In this document: positions 47,701 through 60,888 of the stretch, one piece after another
Position numbering within the stretch: position 1 is the stretch's first letter
How the letters are laid out: each line of letters starts with the position of its first letter
Source: Balaenoptera acutorostrata
Taxonomy: Eukaryota; Chordata; Mammalia; Artiodactyla; Balaenopteridae
Assembly: GCF_949987535.1 (NCBI RefSeq)
Contig: NC_080064.1
Coordinates: 126,012,708 to 126,076,707, forward strand
Length of the DNA stretch: 64,000 nt
Direction: 5' to 3'
Program-made: the position numbers and the translations under genes
Notes under the pieces: model-generated
Databases searched by the model: none
The model's input: only the letters and a program-made list of their open reading frames with translations
Told to the model about the DNA's origin: nothing

Positions 47701-48578
47701 TTTTGCTGCATCCCATAGGTTTTGGGTCGTCGTGTTTTCATTGTCATTTGTCTCTAGGTATTTTTTGATTGCCTCTCTGATTTCTTCAGTGATCTCTTGG
47801 TTATTTAGTAACGTATCGTTTAGCCTCCATGTGTTTGTCTGTTTTACGTTTTTTTCCCCTGTAATTCATTTCTAATCTCATAGCGTTGTGGTCCGAAAAG
47901 ATGCTTGATATGATTTCAATTTTCTTAAATTTACTGAGGCTTGATTTGTGACCCAAGATGTGATCTATCCTGGAGAATGTTCCGTGCGCACTTGAGAAGA
48001 ACGTGTAATCTGCTGTTTTTGGATGGAATGTCCTATATATATCCATTAACTCTAACTGGTCTATTGTGTCATTTAAAGCTTCTGTTTCCTTATTCATTTT
48101 CATTTTGGATGATCTGTCCTTTGGTGTAAGTGAGGTGTTAAAGCCCCCCCACTATTATTGTGTTACTGTCGATTTCCTCTTTTATAGCTGTTAGCAGTTG
48201 CCTTATGTATTGAGGTGCTCCTAGGTTGGGTGCATATATATTTATAATCGTTATATCTTCTTCTTGGATTGATCCCTTGATCATTTATGTAGTGTCCTTC
48301 CTTGTCTCTTGCAACATTCTTTATTTTCAAGTCTATTTTATCTGATACGAGTATAGCTACTCTCCAGCTTTCTTTTGATTTCCATTTGCATGGAATATCT
48401 TTTCCCATCCCCTCACTTTCAGTCTGTATGTGTCCCTAGGTCTAAAGTGGGTCTCTTGTAGACAGCATATATATGGGTCTTGTTTTTGTATCCATTCAGC
48501 CAGTCTATGTCTTTTGGTTGGGACATTTAATCCATTCACGTTTAAGGTAATTATCGATATGTATGTTCCTGTGACCAT
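44753..48578 (-). pseudogene. L1 ORF2, copy 4, multiply broken
   Basis: The longest RT-spanning piece is 45853-47310 (485 codons) with FADD intact. The endonuclease is split by the 2-bp insertion near 48361, an extra T at about 48284 (ATCATTTATG), an extra C at 48143-48150, GGFN at 48143-48145 and the extra C near 47852. The shared frameshift is at 45866-45869. GEELKAF replaces GEKLKAF. Confidence 0.92.
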
Positions 48579-48636
48579 TTTCTTAATTGTTTTGGGTTTG
48601 TTTTTGTAGGTCCTTTTCTTCTCTTGTGTTTCCCAC

Positions 48637-49543
48637 TTAGAGAAGTTCCTTTAGCATTTGTTGTAGAGCTGGTTTGGTGGTGCTGAATTCTCGTAGCTTT
48701 TGCTTGTCTGTAAAGCTTTTGATTTCTCCATCAAATCTAAATGAGATCCTTGCCGGGTAGAGTAATCTCGGTTGTAGGTTCTTCCCTTTCATCACTTGAA
48801 GTATATCATGCCACTCCCTTCTGGCTTGTAGAGTTTCTGCTGAGAAATCAGCTGTTAACCTTATGGGAGTTCCCTTGTATGTTATTTGTCATTTTTCCCT
48901 TGCTGCTTTCAATAATTTTTCTTTGTCTTTAATTTTTTCCACTTTGATTACTATGTGTCTCGGTGTGTTTCTCCTTGGGTTGATCCTGTATGGGACTCTC
49001 TGCGCTTCCGGGACTTGGGTGGCTATTTCCTTTCCCATGTTAGGGAAGTTTTCGACTATCATCTCTTCAGATATTTTCTCTGGTCCTTTCTCTCTCTCTT
49101 CTCCTTCTGGGACCCCTGTAATGCGAATGTTGTTGCGTTTAATGTTGTCCCAGAGGTCTCTTAGGCTGTCTTCATTTCTTTTCATTCTTTTTTCTTTATT
49201 CTGTTCCCGCAGCAGTGAATTCCACCATTCTGTCTTCCAGGTCACTTATCCGTTCTTCTGCCTCAGTTATTCTGCCATTGATTCCTTCTAGTGTAGTTTT
49301 CATTTCAGTTATTGTATTGGTCATCTCTGTTTGTTTGTTCTTTAATTCTTCTAGGTCTTTGTTAATCATTTCTTGCATCTTCTCAATCTTTGCCTCCATT
49401 CTTATTCCGAGGTCCTGGATCATCTTCACTATCATTATTCTGAATTCTTTTTCTGGAAGGTTGCCTATCTCCACTTCATTTAGTTGTTTTTCTGGGGTTT
49501 TTTCTTGTTCCTTCATCTGGTACATAGCCCTCTGCCTTTTCAT
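48637..49543 (-). pseudogene. L1 ORF1, copy 4, frameshifted and truncated
   Basis: An extra C near 49207 shifts the frame at the end of the coiled coil (open pieces 49196-49543 and 48889-49245). A CpG-type CGA to TGA change at about 48890 then ends the frame after AAREK, before the C-terminal domain. The frameshift is shared with copy 5; the stop is private. Confidence 0.9.
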
Positions 49544-50358
49544 CTTGTCTATCTTTCTGTAACTGTGGTTTTTGGTCCACAGGCTGCAGGATTGTAGTTT
49601 TTCTTGCTTCTGCTGTCTGCCCTCTGGTGGTTGAGGCTATCTAAGAGGCTTGATGGGAGGCTCTGGTGGTGGGTAGAGCTGACTGTTGCTGTGGCGGGCA
49701 GAGCTCAGTAAAACTTTAATCCACTTGACTGTTGATGGGTGGGGCTGGGTTCCCTCCCTGTTGGTTGTTTTGCCTGAGGCAACCCAACACTGGAGCCTAC
49801 CTGGGCTCTTTGGTGGGGTTAATGGCAGGCTCTGGGAGGGCTCACGCCAAGGAGCACTTCCCAGAACCTCCGCTGCCAGTATCCTTGTCCCCAAGGTGAA
49901 ACAGAGCCACCCCCCGCCTCTGCAGGGACCCCCCCCCCAACACCAGCAGGTAGGTCTGGTTCAGTCTCCCCCAGGGTCACTGCTCCTTCCCCTGGGTCCC
50001 GATGCGCACTTCAAAGTCTGATTCTCTAGGAATTCCTCCTCCCGTTGCAGGACCCCCAGGTTGGGAAGCCTGACGTGGGGCTCAGAACCTTCACTCCAGT
50101 GGGTGGACTTCTGTGGTATAAGTGTTCGCCAGTCTGTGAGTCACCCACCCAGCAGTGATGGGATTTGATTTTACTCTGATTGCGCCCCTCCTACCATCTC
50201 CCTGTGGCTTCTCCTCTGTCCTTGGACGTGGGGTATCCTCCTTGGTGAAGTCCAGGGTCTTCCTGTCAGTGATTGTCCAGCAGCCAGTTGTGATTCTGGT
50301 GCTCTCGCAAGAGGGAGTGAGAGCACGTCCTTCTACTCCGCCATCTTGGTTAATGCTC
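49544..50358 (-). promoter_or_regulatory. L1 5'UTR, copy 4 (82-bp deletion)
   Basis: YY1-type site at 50338-50349 retained. The deletion lies in the middle of the UTR. Confidence 0.78.
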
Positions 50359-50372
50359 TGTTTGTTGACATT

Positions 50373-51380
50373 TTGCTGATGGTCATTCTGACTGCTGTGA
50401 GGTGATACCTTTGTGTAGATTGGATTTGCATGCGTCTCATAATTCCTGATGTTTTGCGTTTATCAATGTTCTTTTCGTTTTTTTTTTTAAGATGGAGCTA
50501 AAGTTACAGCTTCAAATTGCCTTCTTGAAAAATTTGCCACGTTTGGATTTTTTTGGCCATTCCCTACCCCAGGACATTTTTTGAGGGCATGAATCATTTA
50601 CAGCCCTGCAGTCCTTGTGAATATTAGTGACCATTAGCAGTAGATTTAAAGCTGGTGTTTGAGGAAACGGCCTTAGGGTGGCAGCATTTCTACGTTGCCA
50701 ACTCTGCTTGCTAGGGAAACAGAACCTTGCGGCAAGTTGTGCTTTTAGGTTGCAGATTAGAGTGGAATGTGCCAGGACAAACCCCCATAAGTTTTAGCCT
50801 CCGTAATTCTTGTCTGTGTCTTTAAGTTGTAGTTTCTATCAGAGCAAATTTGATTGAAAAATGTCTTTTTCTCTAGGTGTACAGAATCTTGTTCATTTAC
50901 ACATATACATATATCTATTGATCTTTGGGTCCTTTTCCATGTAGGTTGTTACAGAGTGTTGAGTAGACCACTTTTGGTATTCCATAGGTCTTTGGGGATT
51001 ATATATTTTCTATGTATTAATATATGTGTGTTAACCCCAATATCCTAATTTATCCATTCCTCACACCTTTTCTTTGGCTTAACCATAAGTTTGTCTTCTC
51101 AATCTGAGATTGCCTTTCTCTAGGAAATATGTTCATTTTTATGAATTTTCAGATAACATAAGGGACATCATAGGGCATTTGTCTTTCGCATTCTGACTTA
51201 CTTCACGTTGTGTGATTATCTCTAGGCTCATCTGTGGTGCTGCATATGCCATTCTTTTATTTTTTGTGTGACTGATATTCCAATCTGTCCATATACCACT
51301 TCTTCTTTGTCCATTCATCTGATTATGGACCTTTTCTTTTTTGCTTCCATGTCTTGGCTATTTCAATATTGCTGCAGTGC
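50373..51380 (-). repeat. Monomer C, right part, unit 4
   Basis: CTTGCGGCAAG near 50727, as in units 1 and 5 (CTTGCTGCAAG in units 2 and 3). Confidence 0.8.
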
Positions 51381-52641
51381 ACATTTGCCTGCCTCTGTCT
51401 TTCCGATTCTGGTGGTCTTAGGTTATAGGCCCAAAAGGTGCCCTGCCGCATCATATGGTAGCTCAATTTTTACCTTTTAAAGCAGCTCCATTCTGTTTTC
51501 GTTAGTGCTGTTACCACTTTACGTTCCACCAGCAGCTAGAAGGTACAGAGTTCTCTAAAAGCCCTTCAGCCTTTATAGTTTGTAGACTTTTTGCTGATGG
51601 TCATTTGACTGGTGTGAGCTGAAACCTTTTTGGAAGTTGGATTTGCATGTGGCTAATAATTCCTTATACTGAGCTTTAGGCATGTCCTTTTTTATTTAAA
51701 GAGTGACTACAACTTCCCTGTTCATATTGACTTCTTGAAACATTTGTCATGTGTTGAATTGTCTTGCCTATTCCCTACCCCAGGGCATTTTTTCAGGACA
51801 GGTGTCATTTACAGCCCTGCAGTCCTTGTGACTATTAAGCAACCATTAGTACTTGGTGTAAAGCTGCTGTTGTGGGAAACAGCTACAAGGCGGCAGCATT
51901 ATTACGTTCTCAACTCTTGTTACTGGGGCAACAGAGTCTTCCTGGAGGTAGTGTTCCAAGGTTGTAAATTACACTGGAATGTGCTGGGACAAGCCCCCAG
52001 AAGTTTATGTCTCCTTACTTATGTTTGTTTTTGAAATTTAATTTCTATTTCTTATCGGAGTAAATTTGATTAGAGTGTTTTGATTGTCTGGCTGGTACAG
52101 AATCTGCTCAATGATTCATACGCATGTCTGTTCATCTTCGGATCCTGTTACCACGTATGTTATTACAGAATGTTGAGTAGACCTCCCTTGGTATTTGGTA
52201 GGTGTTTTTGTCATTATGTATTTTATATGTATTGGTGACTATCTAATTCATATAGTTTATATACATTTAACGTACATTAGTATATGTATGTTAGCCCCAT
52301 AGTCCTAATTTATCCATCCTCCCACCTTTCATTTTGGCTAACCATTAGTTTGTTTGATAAGTCTGTGAGTGTCTTTCTCTGTGGAAATATGTTCATTGGT
52401 AGCAATCGTAGAATAACATGTATACCTGATATCATAGGATATTGGTCATTCCCTCTTGACTTACTTAACCTAATATGATGATTTCTAGGCTCCTCTGTAG
52501 TCCTGAAAATGGCATTGTTCATTTTTTTCCCTAGGCTACTATTCCATTCTGTCCATATACCACTTTTTCTTTGTCCATTCATCTGTTTATGGACCTTTTT
52601 TTGGCTTCCATGTCTTGGCTATTTCAATATTGCTGCAGTGC
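51381..52641 (-). repeat. Monomer A, unit 5
   Basis: Has the GTGTTGAATTGTC and TTTTTTCAGGACAGG forms near 51755-51800, where A of units 3, 4 and 6 has GGGTTGAATTGTC and TTTTTTGAGGACAGG. Confidence 0.8.
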
Positions 52642-53919
52642 ACATTTGCCTGTCTCTGTCTTTCCGATTCTGGTGGTCTTAGCTTATAGGCCCAAAAGGT
52701 GCCCTGCCACATCATATGGTAGCTCAATTTTTACCTTTTAAAGCAGCTCCATTCTGTTTTCGTCAGTGCTGTTACCACTTTACGTTCCACCAGCAGCTAG
52801 AAGGTACAGAGTTCTCTAAAAGCCCTTCAGCCTTTATAGTTTGTAGACTTTTTGCTGATGGTCATTTGACTGGTGTGAGCTGAAACCTTTTTCACGTTAG
52901 ATTTGCATGTGGCTAATAATTCCTTATACTGAGCTTTAGGCATGTCCTTTTTTTTTAAAGACGGACTACAACTTCCCTCTTCATATTGACTTCTTGAAAC
53001 ATTTGTCATGTGTAGAATTTTCTTGCCTATTCCCTACCCCAGGGCATTTTTTGAGGACAGGTGTCATTTATAGCCCTGCAGTCCTTGTGACTCTTAAGCA
53101 ACCATTAGCACTTGGTTTAAAGCTGCTGTTATGGGAAACAGCCACAAGGCAGCAGCATTATTACGTTCTCCACTCTTGTTGCTAGTGCAAAAGAGTCTTC
53201 CTGGAGGTAGTGTTCCAAGGTTGTAAATTAGAGTGGGATGTGCTGAGACAAGCCCCCAGAAGTTTATGTCACCTTACTTATGTTTGTTTTTTTAAATTTA
53301 ATTTCTATTTCTTATCGGAGTAAATTTGATTAGAGTGTTGTGGTTTTCTGGCTGTACAGAATCTGCTCAATGATTCCTACATATGTCTGTTCATCTTCGG
53401 ATTCTGTTACCTTGTGTGTATGTTATTACAGAATGTTGCGTAGACCTCCCTTGGTATTTGGTAGGTGTTTTGTCATTCTATATTTTATATGTATTGGTGA
53501 CTATATAATTCATATAGTTTATATGTTATATGTTTATATACATTTAACATACATTAGTATATCTGTGTTAGCCCCATAGTCCTAATTTATCCATCCTCCC
53601 ACCTTTCATTTTGGCTAACCATTAGTTTGTTTGATAAGTCCGTGAGTGTCTTTTTCTGTGGAAATATGTTCATTGGTAGCAATCTTAGGATAACATGTAT
53701 ACATGGTATCATAGGATATTTGTCATTCCCTCTTGACTTACTTAACCTAATATGATTATTTCTAGGCTCATCTGTAGTCCTGAAGACGGCATTGTTCATC
53801 TTTTTCCCGAGGCTACTATTCCATTTGGTATGTGTACCACTTCTTCTTTGTCCATTTATCTGTTGATGGACATTTTGTTTGCTTCCATGTCTTGGCTGTT
53901 GTAAATACTGCTGCATTAC
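52642..53919 (-). repeat. Monomer B, unit 5
   Basis: Same structure as B of units 2-4. Confidence 0.8.
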
Positions 53920-54132
53920 ACGGTTTTCCATCCCGTGCCTTTTTGATTCTGGCTTTCACAGGTGACAGGCCCAATAGTGGGCCTTCCAGATCATATGGTG
54001 ACTCAATTTTTACCTTTAAACGCACTGCCGTCCTGTTCCTATTATTTGGCCGTTACCAGTTTACATCCCACTCAGACCGAGAGGTTACGCTTTTCTCCAC
54101 AACTTCTTCAGCACCTATTGTTTGTTGACATT
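53920..54132 (-). repeat. Monomer C, left part, unit 5
   Basis: Ends at the duplication 54119-54132. Confidence 0.85.
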
Positions 54133-54976
54133 GTTTTTCACACACACACAGTGTATTTTATTTTTACAAGAGATAAATAGACTGACACGAAGCGTTGTAC
54201 ATGGATGACCACAACAAAAGCAACAACGATTGCAATGACCAAACCTGAAACACACTCATACTATGTCATAATATTGACATTCAGTCCAGTAATCCTCCAC
54301 TGTAACAGCTCCTTTACTTTGCAGTGAAAATTGATTTGTATATTCTTTGCCTCTGAGTCCTTGTGGGATTTTTTTTTTAATTCAGACAGAAAGTCACAAA
54401 AATTATACTCCTCCTCATCAGTTCACTCAGTCCCATGTAATTAAATTTTTTTTTCATCTTGATCTTTTGTTAGCACTTTTTTGAGTTCATCAGTTTTTCA
54501 TGAGAGTGCTGAAAATGCTTATTCATTCAGTTCAGCAGTACAGTCAGTTACCAGAACCCTGTACTTGTCAGAGTCTTTGCCATGAATTTCTTGAAGGTGA
54601 AACCCTTTACTAGGAACGTATTTGCCTTAAAGCATCAGAGTACACCCAGAACTGTCTGTAAATGAGAAAAGACTTAAAAACGACCACAGTTAAAGATTTG
54701 ATGAAAGTTCATAATAATGCAGTTGACAAGAAAATTAGTTATTTCTGAGATATACATTTTAAAGTAATAACTAGGATTATTACTTATAACATTATAGCAG
54801 AACATATAAGATTTTTAGAAATTTCATGTAATGTCTGAAACATTTATATTAACATATTTCCATACATATTTCCATACAAATACACATATAAGATTTTTAG
54901 AAATTTCATGTAATGTCTGAAACATTTATATTAACGTATTTCCATACAAATAACCCAATGAAAGTTTAATATTAGT
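54133..54976 (-). other. 3'-transduced segment, copy 5
   Basis: GCCTTAAAGCATC near 54624, as in copy 3. AATAAA-type end and 82-bp duplication retained. Confidence 0.75.
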
Positions 54977-55186
54977 TGTTTTGTTTGTTTGTTTTTTTAT
55001 ACTGCAGGTTCTTATTAGGCATCAATTTTATACACATCAGTGTATACATGTCAATCCCAATCGCCCAATTCAGCACACCACCATCCCCACCCCACCGCAG
55101 TTTTCCCCCCTTGGTGTCCATATGTCCATTCTCTACATCTGTGTCTCAACTTCTGCCCTGCAAACCGGCTCCTCTGTACCATTTTT

Positions 55187-58100
55187 CTAGGTTCCACATA
55201 CATGCATTAATATACGATATTTGTTTTTCTCTTTCTGACTTACTTCACTCTGTATGACAGTCTCTAGAGCCATCCACTTCTCAACAAATGACTCAATTTC
55301 GTTCCTTTTTATGGCTGAGTAATATTCCATTGTATATATGTACCACAACTTCTTTATCCATTCGTCTGGTGATGGGCATTTAGGTTGCTTCCATGACCTG
55401 GCTATTGTAAATAGTGCTGCAATGAACATTCGGGTGCATGTGTCTTTTTGAATTACGGTTTTCTCTGGGTATATGCTCAGTAGTGGGATTGCTGGGTCAT
55501 ATGGTAATTCTATTTTTAGTTTTTTTAAGGGACCTCCGTGTTGTTCTCCATAGTGGCTGTATCAATTTACATTCCCACCAACAGTGCAAGAGGGTTCCCT
55601 TTTCTCCACACCCTCTCCAGCATTTGTTGTTTGTAGATTTTCTGATGATGCCCATTCTAACAGGAGTGAGGTGATACCTCATTGTAGTTTTGATTGGCAT
55701 TTCTCTAATAATTAGCGATGTTGAGCATCTTTTCATGTGCTTCGTGGCCGTCTGTATGTCTTCTTTGGAGAAATGTCTATTTAGGTCTTCTGCCCATTTT
55801 TGGATTGGGGTGTTTGTTTCTTTAATATTGAGCTGAATGAGCTGTTTATATATTTTGGAGATTAATCCTTTGTCCGTTGATTCGTTTGCAAATATTTTCT
55901 CCCATTCCGAGGGTTGTCTCTTCGTCTTGTTTACGGTTTCGTTTGCTGTGCAAAAGCTTTGAAGTTTCATTAGGTCCCATTTGTTTATTTTTGTTTTTAT
56001 TTCCATTACTCTAGGAGGTGGATCAAAACAGATCTTGCTGTGATTTATGTCAAAGAGTGTTCTTCCTGTGTTTTCCTCTAAGAGTTTTATAGTGTCCAGT
56101 CTTATATTTAGGTCTCTAATCCATTTTGAGTTTATTTTTGTGTATGGTGTTAGGGAGTATTCTAATTTCATTCTTTTACATGGAGCTGTCCAGTTTTCCC
56201 AGCACCACTTATTGAAGAGACTGTCTTTTCTCCATTGTATATCTTTGCCTCCTTTGTCATAGATTAGTTGACCATAGGTGCGTGGGTTAGTCTCTGGGCT
56301 TTTCTATCTTGTTCCATTGATCTGTGTTTCTGTTTTTGTGCCAGTACCATATTGTCTTGATTACTGTAGCTTTGTAGTATAGTCTGAAGTCAGGGAGTCT
56401 GATTCCTCCAGCTCCATTTTTTTCCCTCCAGACTGCTTTGGCTATTCGGGGTCTTTTGTGACTCCATACAAATTTTAAGATGATTTGTTCTAGCTCCGTA
56501 AAAAATGCCATTGGTAATTTGATAGGGATTGCATTGAATCTGTATATTGCTTTGGGTAGTATACTCATTTTCACAATGTTGATTCTTCCAATCCAAGAAC
56601 ATGGTATATCTCTCCATCTGTTGGTATCATCTTTAATTTCTTTCATCAGTGTCTTATCGTTTTCTGCATACAGGTCTTTTGTCTCCCTAGGTAGGTTTAT
56701 TCCTAGGTATTTTATTCTTTTTGTTGCACTGGTAAATGGGAGTGTTTCCATAATTTCTCTTTCAGATTGTTCATCATTCGTGTATAGGAATGCAAGAGAT
56801 TTCTGTGCATTCATTTTGTATCCTGCAACTTTACCATATTCATTCATTAGCTCTAGCAGTTTTCTGGTGGCAGTTTTAGGATTCTCTATGTATAGTATCA
56901 CGTCGTCCGCAAACAGTGACAGTTGTACTTCTTCTTTTCCCATTTGTATTCCTTTTATTTCTTTTTCTTCTCTGATTGCCGTGGCTAGGACTTCCAGAAC
57001 TATGTTGAATAATAGTGGTGAGAGTGGACCTCCTTGTCTCGTTCCTGATCTTAGAGGAAATGCTTTCAGTTTTTCACCATTGAGAATGATGTTTGCTGTG
57101 GGTTTGTCATATATGGCCTTTATTATGTGGAGGTAGGTTCCCTCTATGCCCACTTTCTGGAGAGTTTTTATCATAACTGGGTGTTGAATTTTGTCAAAAG
57201 CTTTTTCTGCATCTATTGAGATGATCATATGGTTTTTATTCTTCAGTTTGTTAATATGGTGTATCACATTGATTGATTTGCGTATATTGAAGAATCCTTG
57301 CATCCCTGGGATAAATGTCACTTGATCGTGGTGTATGATCCTTTTAATGTGTTGTTGGATTCTGTTTGCTAGTATTTTGTTGAGGATTTTTGCATCTGTA
57401 TTCATCAGTGATATTGGTCTGTAATTTTCTTTTTTTGTAGTGTCTTTGTCTGGTTTTGGTATCAGGGTGATGGTGGCCTCATAGAATGAGTTTGGGAGTG
57501 TTCCTTCCTCTGCAATTTTTTGGAAGAGTTTGAGAAGGATAGGTGTTAGCTCTTCTCTAAATGTTTGACAGAATTCACCTGTGAAGCCATCTGGTCCTGG
57601 ACTTTTGTTTGTTGGAAGATTTTTAATCACACTTTCAATTTCATTACTTGTGATTGGTCTGTTCATATTTTCTGTTTCTTCCTGGTTCAGTCTTGGAAGG
57701 TTATGCCTTTCTAAAAATGTGTCCATTTCTTCCAGGTTGTCCATTTTATTGGCATAAAGTTGCTTGTAGTAGTCTCTTAGGATGCTTTGTATTTCTGCGG
57801 TGTCTGTTGTAACTTCTCCTTTTTCATTTCGGATTCTATTGATTTGAGTCCTCTCCCTCTTTTTCTTGATGAGTCTGGCTAATGGCTTATCAATTTTGTT
57901 TATCTTCTCAAAGAAGCAACTTTTAGTTTTATTGATCTTTGCTATTGTTTTCTTTGTCTCTATTTCATTTATTTCTGCTCTGATCTTTATGATTTCTTTC
58001 CTTCTGCTAACTTTGGGTTTTGTTTGTTCTTCTTTCTCTAGTTTCTTTAGGTGTAAGGTTAGATTGTTTACTTGAGATTTTTCTTGTTTCTTGAGACAGG

Positions 58101-59011
58101 CTTGTATAGCGATAAACTTCCCTCTTAGAACTGCTTTTGCTGCATCCCATAGGTTTTGGGTCGTCGTGTTTTCATTGTCATTTGTCTCTAGGTATTTTTT
58201 GATTGCCTCTCTGATTTCTTCAGTGATCTCTTGGTTATTTAGTAACGTATCGTTTAGCCTCCATGTGTTTGTCTGTTTTACGTTTTTTTCCCCTGTAATT
58301 CATTTCTAATCTCATAGCGTTGTGGTCCGAAAAGATGCTTGATATGATTTCAATTTTCTTAAATTTACTGAGGCTTGATTTGTGACCCAAGATGTGATCT
58401 ATCCTGGAGAATGTTCCGTGCGCACTTGAGAAGAACGTGTAATCTGCTGTTTTTGGATGGAATGTCCTATATATATCCATTAACTCTAACTGGTCTATTG
58501 TGTCATTTAAAGCTTCTGTTTCCTTATTCATTTTCATTTTGGATGATCTGTCCTTTGGTGTAAGTGAGGTGTTAAAGCCCCCCCACTATTATTGTGTTAC
58601 TGTCGATTTCCTCTTTTATAGCTGTTAGCAGTTGCCTTATGTATTGAGGTGCTCCTAGGTTGGGTGCATATATATTTATAATCGTTATATCTTCTTCTTG
58701 GATTGATCCCTTGATCATTATGTAGTGTCCTTCCTTGTCTCTTGCAACATTCTTTATTTTCAAGTCTATTTTATCTGATACGAGTATAGCTACTCTCCAG
58801 CTTTCTTTTGATTTCCATTTGCATGGAATATCTTTTCCCATCCCCTCACTTTCAGTCTGTATGTGTCCCTAGGTCTAAAGTGGGTCTCTTGTAGACAGCA
58901 TATATATGGGTCTTGTTTTTGTATCCATTCAGCCAGTCTATGTCTTTTGGTTGGGGCATTTAATCCATTCACGTTTAAGGTAATTATCGATATGTATGTT
59001 CCTGTGACCAT
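55187..59011 (-). pseudogene. L1 ORF2, copy 5, multiply broken
   Basis: RT piece 56287-57744 (485 codons) with FADD. Endonuclease fragments are 58235-58537, 58572-58841 and 58790-59011, separated by the extra C near 58577-58584 and the 2-bp insertion near 58795. GGFN codon at 58577-58579. Shared frameshift at 56300-56303. The C-terminal part is split between 55497-56171 and 55187-55429 by the extra T. Confidence 0.92.
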
Positions 59012-59069
59012 TTTCTTAATTGTTTTGGGTTTGTTTTTGTAGGTCCTTTTCTTCTCTTGTGTTTCCCAC

Positions 59070-59976
59070 TTAGAGAAGTTCCTTTAGCATTTGTTGTAGA
59101 GCTGGTTTGGTGGTGCTGAATTCTCGTAGCTTTTGCTTGTCTGTAAAGCTTTTGATTTCTCCATCAAATCTAAATGAGATCCTTGCCGGGTAGAGTAATC
59201 TCGGTTGTAGGTTCTTCCCTTTCATCACTTGAAGTATATCATGCCACTCCCTTCTGGCTTGTAGAGTTTCTGCTGAGAAATCAGCTGTTAACCTTATGGG
59301 AGTTCCCTTGTATGTTATTTGTCGTTTTTCCCTTGCTGCTTTCAATAATTTTTCTTTGTCTTTAATTTTTGCCACTTTGATTACTATGTGTCTCGGTGTG
59401 TTTCTCCTTGGGTTGATCCTGTATGGGACTCTCTGCGCTTCCTGGACTTGGGTGGCTATTTCCTTTCCCATGTTAGGGAAGTTTTCGACTATCATCTCTT
59501 CAGATATTTTCTCTGGTCCTTTCTCTCTCTCTTCTCCTTCTGGGACCCCTGTAATGCGAATGTTGTTGCGTTTAATGTTGTCCCAGAGGTCTCTTAGGCT
59601 GTCTTCATTTCTTTTCATTCTTTTTTCTTTATTCTGTTCCCGCAGCAGTGAATTCCACCATTCTGTCTTCCAGGTCACTTATCCGTTCTTCTGCCTCAGT
59701 TATTCTGCCATTGATTCCTTCTAGTGTAGTTTTCATTTCAGTTATTGTATTGGTCATCTCTGTTTGTTTGTTCTTTAATTCTTCTAGGTCTTTGTTAATC
59801 ATTTCTTGCATCTTCTCAATCTTTGCCTCCATTCTTATTCCGAGGTCCTGGATCATCTTCACTATCATTATTCTGAATTCTTTTTCTGGAAGGTTGCCTA
59901 TCTCCACTTCATTTAGTTGTTTTTCTGGGGTTTTTTCTTGTTCCTTCATCTGGTACATAGCCCTCTGCCTTTTCAT
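59070..59976 (-). pseudogene. L1 ORF1, copy 5, one frameshift
   Basis: The same extra C as in copy 4 (near 59640) separates the coiled coil (59629-59976) from the RRM plus C-terminal domain (59070-59678, 202 codons). No other stop is visible. Confidence 0.9.
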
Positions 59977-60874
59977 CTTGTCTATCTTTCTGTAACTGTG
60001 GTTTTTGGTCCACAGGCTGCAGGATTGTAGTTTTTCTTGCTTCTGCTGTCTGCCCTCTGGTGGTTGAGGCTATCTAAGAGGCTTGATGGGAGGCTCTGGT
60101 GGTGGGTAGAGCTGACTGTTGCTGTGGCGGGCAGAGCTCAGTAAAACTTTAATCCACTTGACTGTTGATGGGTGGGGCTGGGTTCCCTCCCTGTTGGTTG
60201 TTTTGCCTGAGGCAACCCAACACTGGAGCCTACCTGGGCTCTTTGGTGGGGTTAATGGCAGGCTCTGGGAGGGCTCACGCCAAGGAGCACTTCCCAGAAC
60301 CTCCGCTGCCAGTGTCCTTGTCCCCAAGGTGAAACAGAGCCACCCCCCGCCTCTGCAGGGACCCCCCCCCCCAACACCAGCAGGTAGGTCTGGTTCAGTC
60401 TCCCCCAGGGTCACTGCTCCTTCCCCTGGGTCCCGATGCGCACACTACTTTGTGTGTGCCCTCCAAGAGTGGGGTCTCTGTTTCCCCCAGTCCTGTAGAA
60501 GTCCTGCAGTCAATTCCCACTAGGCTTCAAAGTCTGATTCTCTAGGAATTCCTCCTCCCGTTGCAGGACCCCCAGGTTGGGAAGCCTGACGTGGGGCTCA
60601 GAACCTTCACTCCAGTGGGTGGACTTCTGTGGTATAAGTGTTCGCCAGTCTGTGAGTCACCCACCCAGCAGTGATGGGATTTGATTTTACTCTGATTGCG
60701 CCCCTCCTACCATCTCCCTGTGGCTTCTCCTCTGTCCTTGGACGTGGGGTATCCTCCTTGGTGAAGTCCAGGGTCTTCCTGTCAGTGATTGTCCAGCAGC
60801 CAGTTGTGATTCTGGTGCTCTCGCAAGAGGGAGTGAGAGCACGTCCTTCTACTCCGCCATCTTGGTTAATGCTC
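59977..60874 (-). promoter_or_regulatory. L1 5'UTR, copy 5
   Basis: YY1-type site at 60854-60865. The C run near 60362-60372 is the longest of the five copies. Confidence 0.78.
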
Positions 60875-60888
60875 TGTTTGTTGACATT

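Larger units (their letters stand above)
43700..50358 (-). mobile_element. L1 with 3'-transduced segment, copy 4
   Basis: Same insertion, with duplications at 43686-43699 and 50359-50372. L1 body 44565-50358. About 82 bp of 5'UTR is missing at about 50009, where GATGCGCA is joined directly to CTTCAAAGTCTG. Confidence 0.92.
40952..51380. repeat. Array unit 4
   Basis: 10429 bp, the shortest unit. The main cause is an approximately 82-bp deletion in the L1 5'UTR at about 50009. Confidence 0.9.
54133..60874 (-). mobile_element. L1 with 3'-transduced segment, copy 5
   Basis: Same insertion, with duplications at 54119-54132 and 60875-60888. L1 body 54999-60874. Confidence 0.92.
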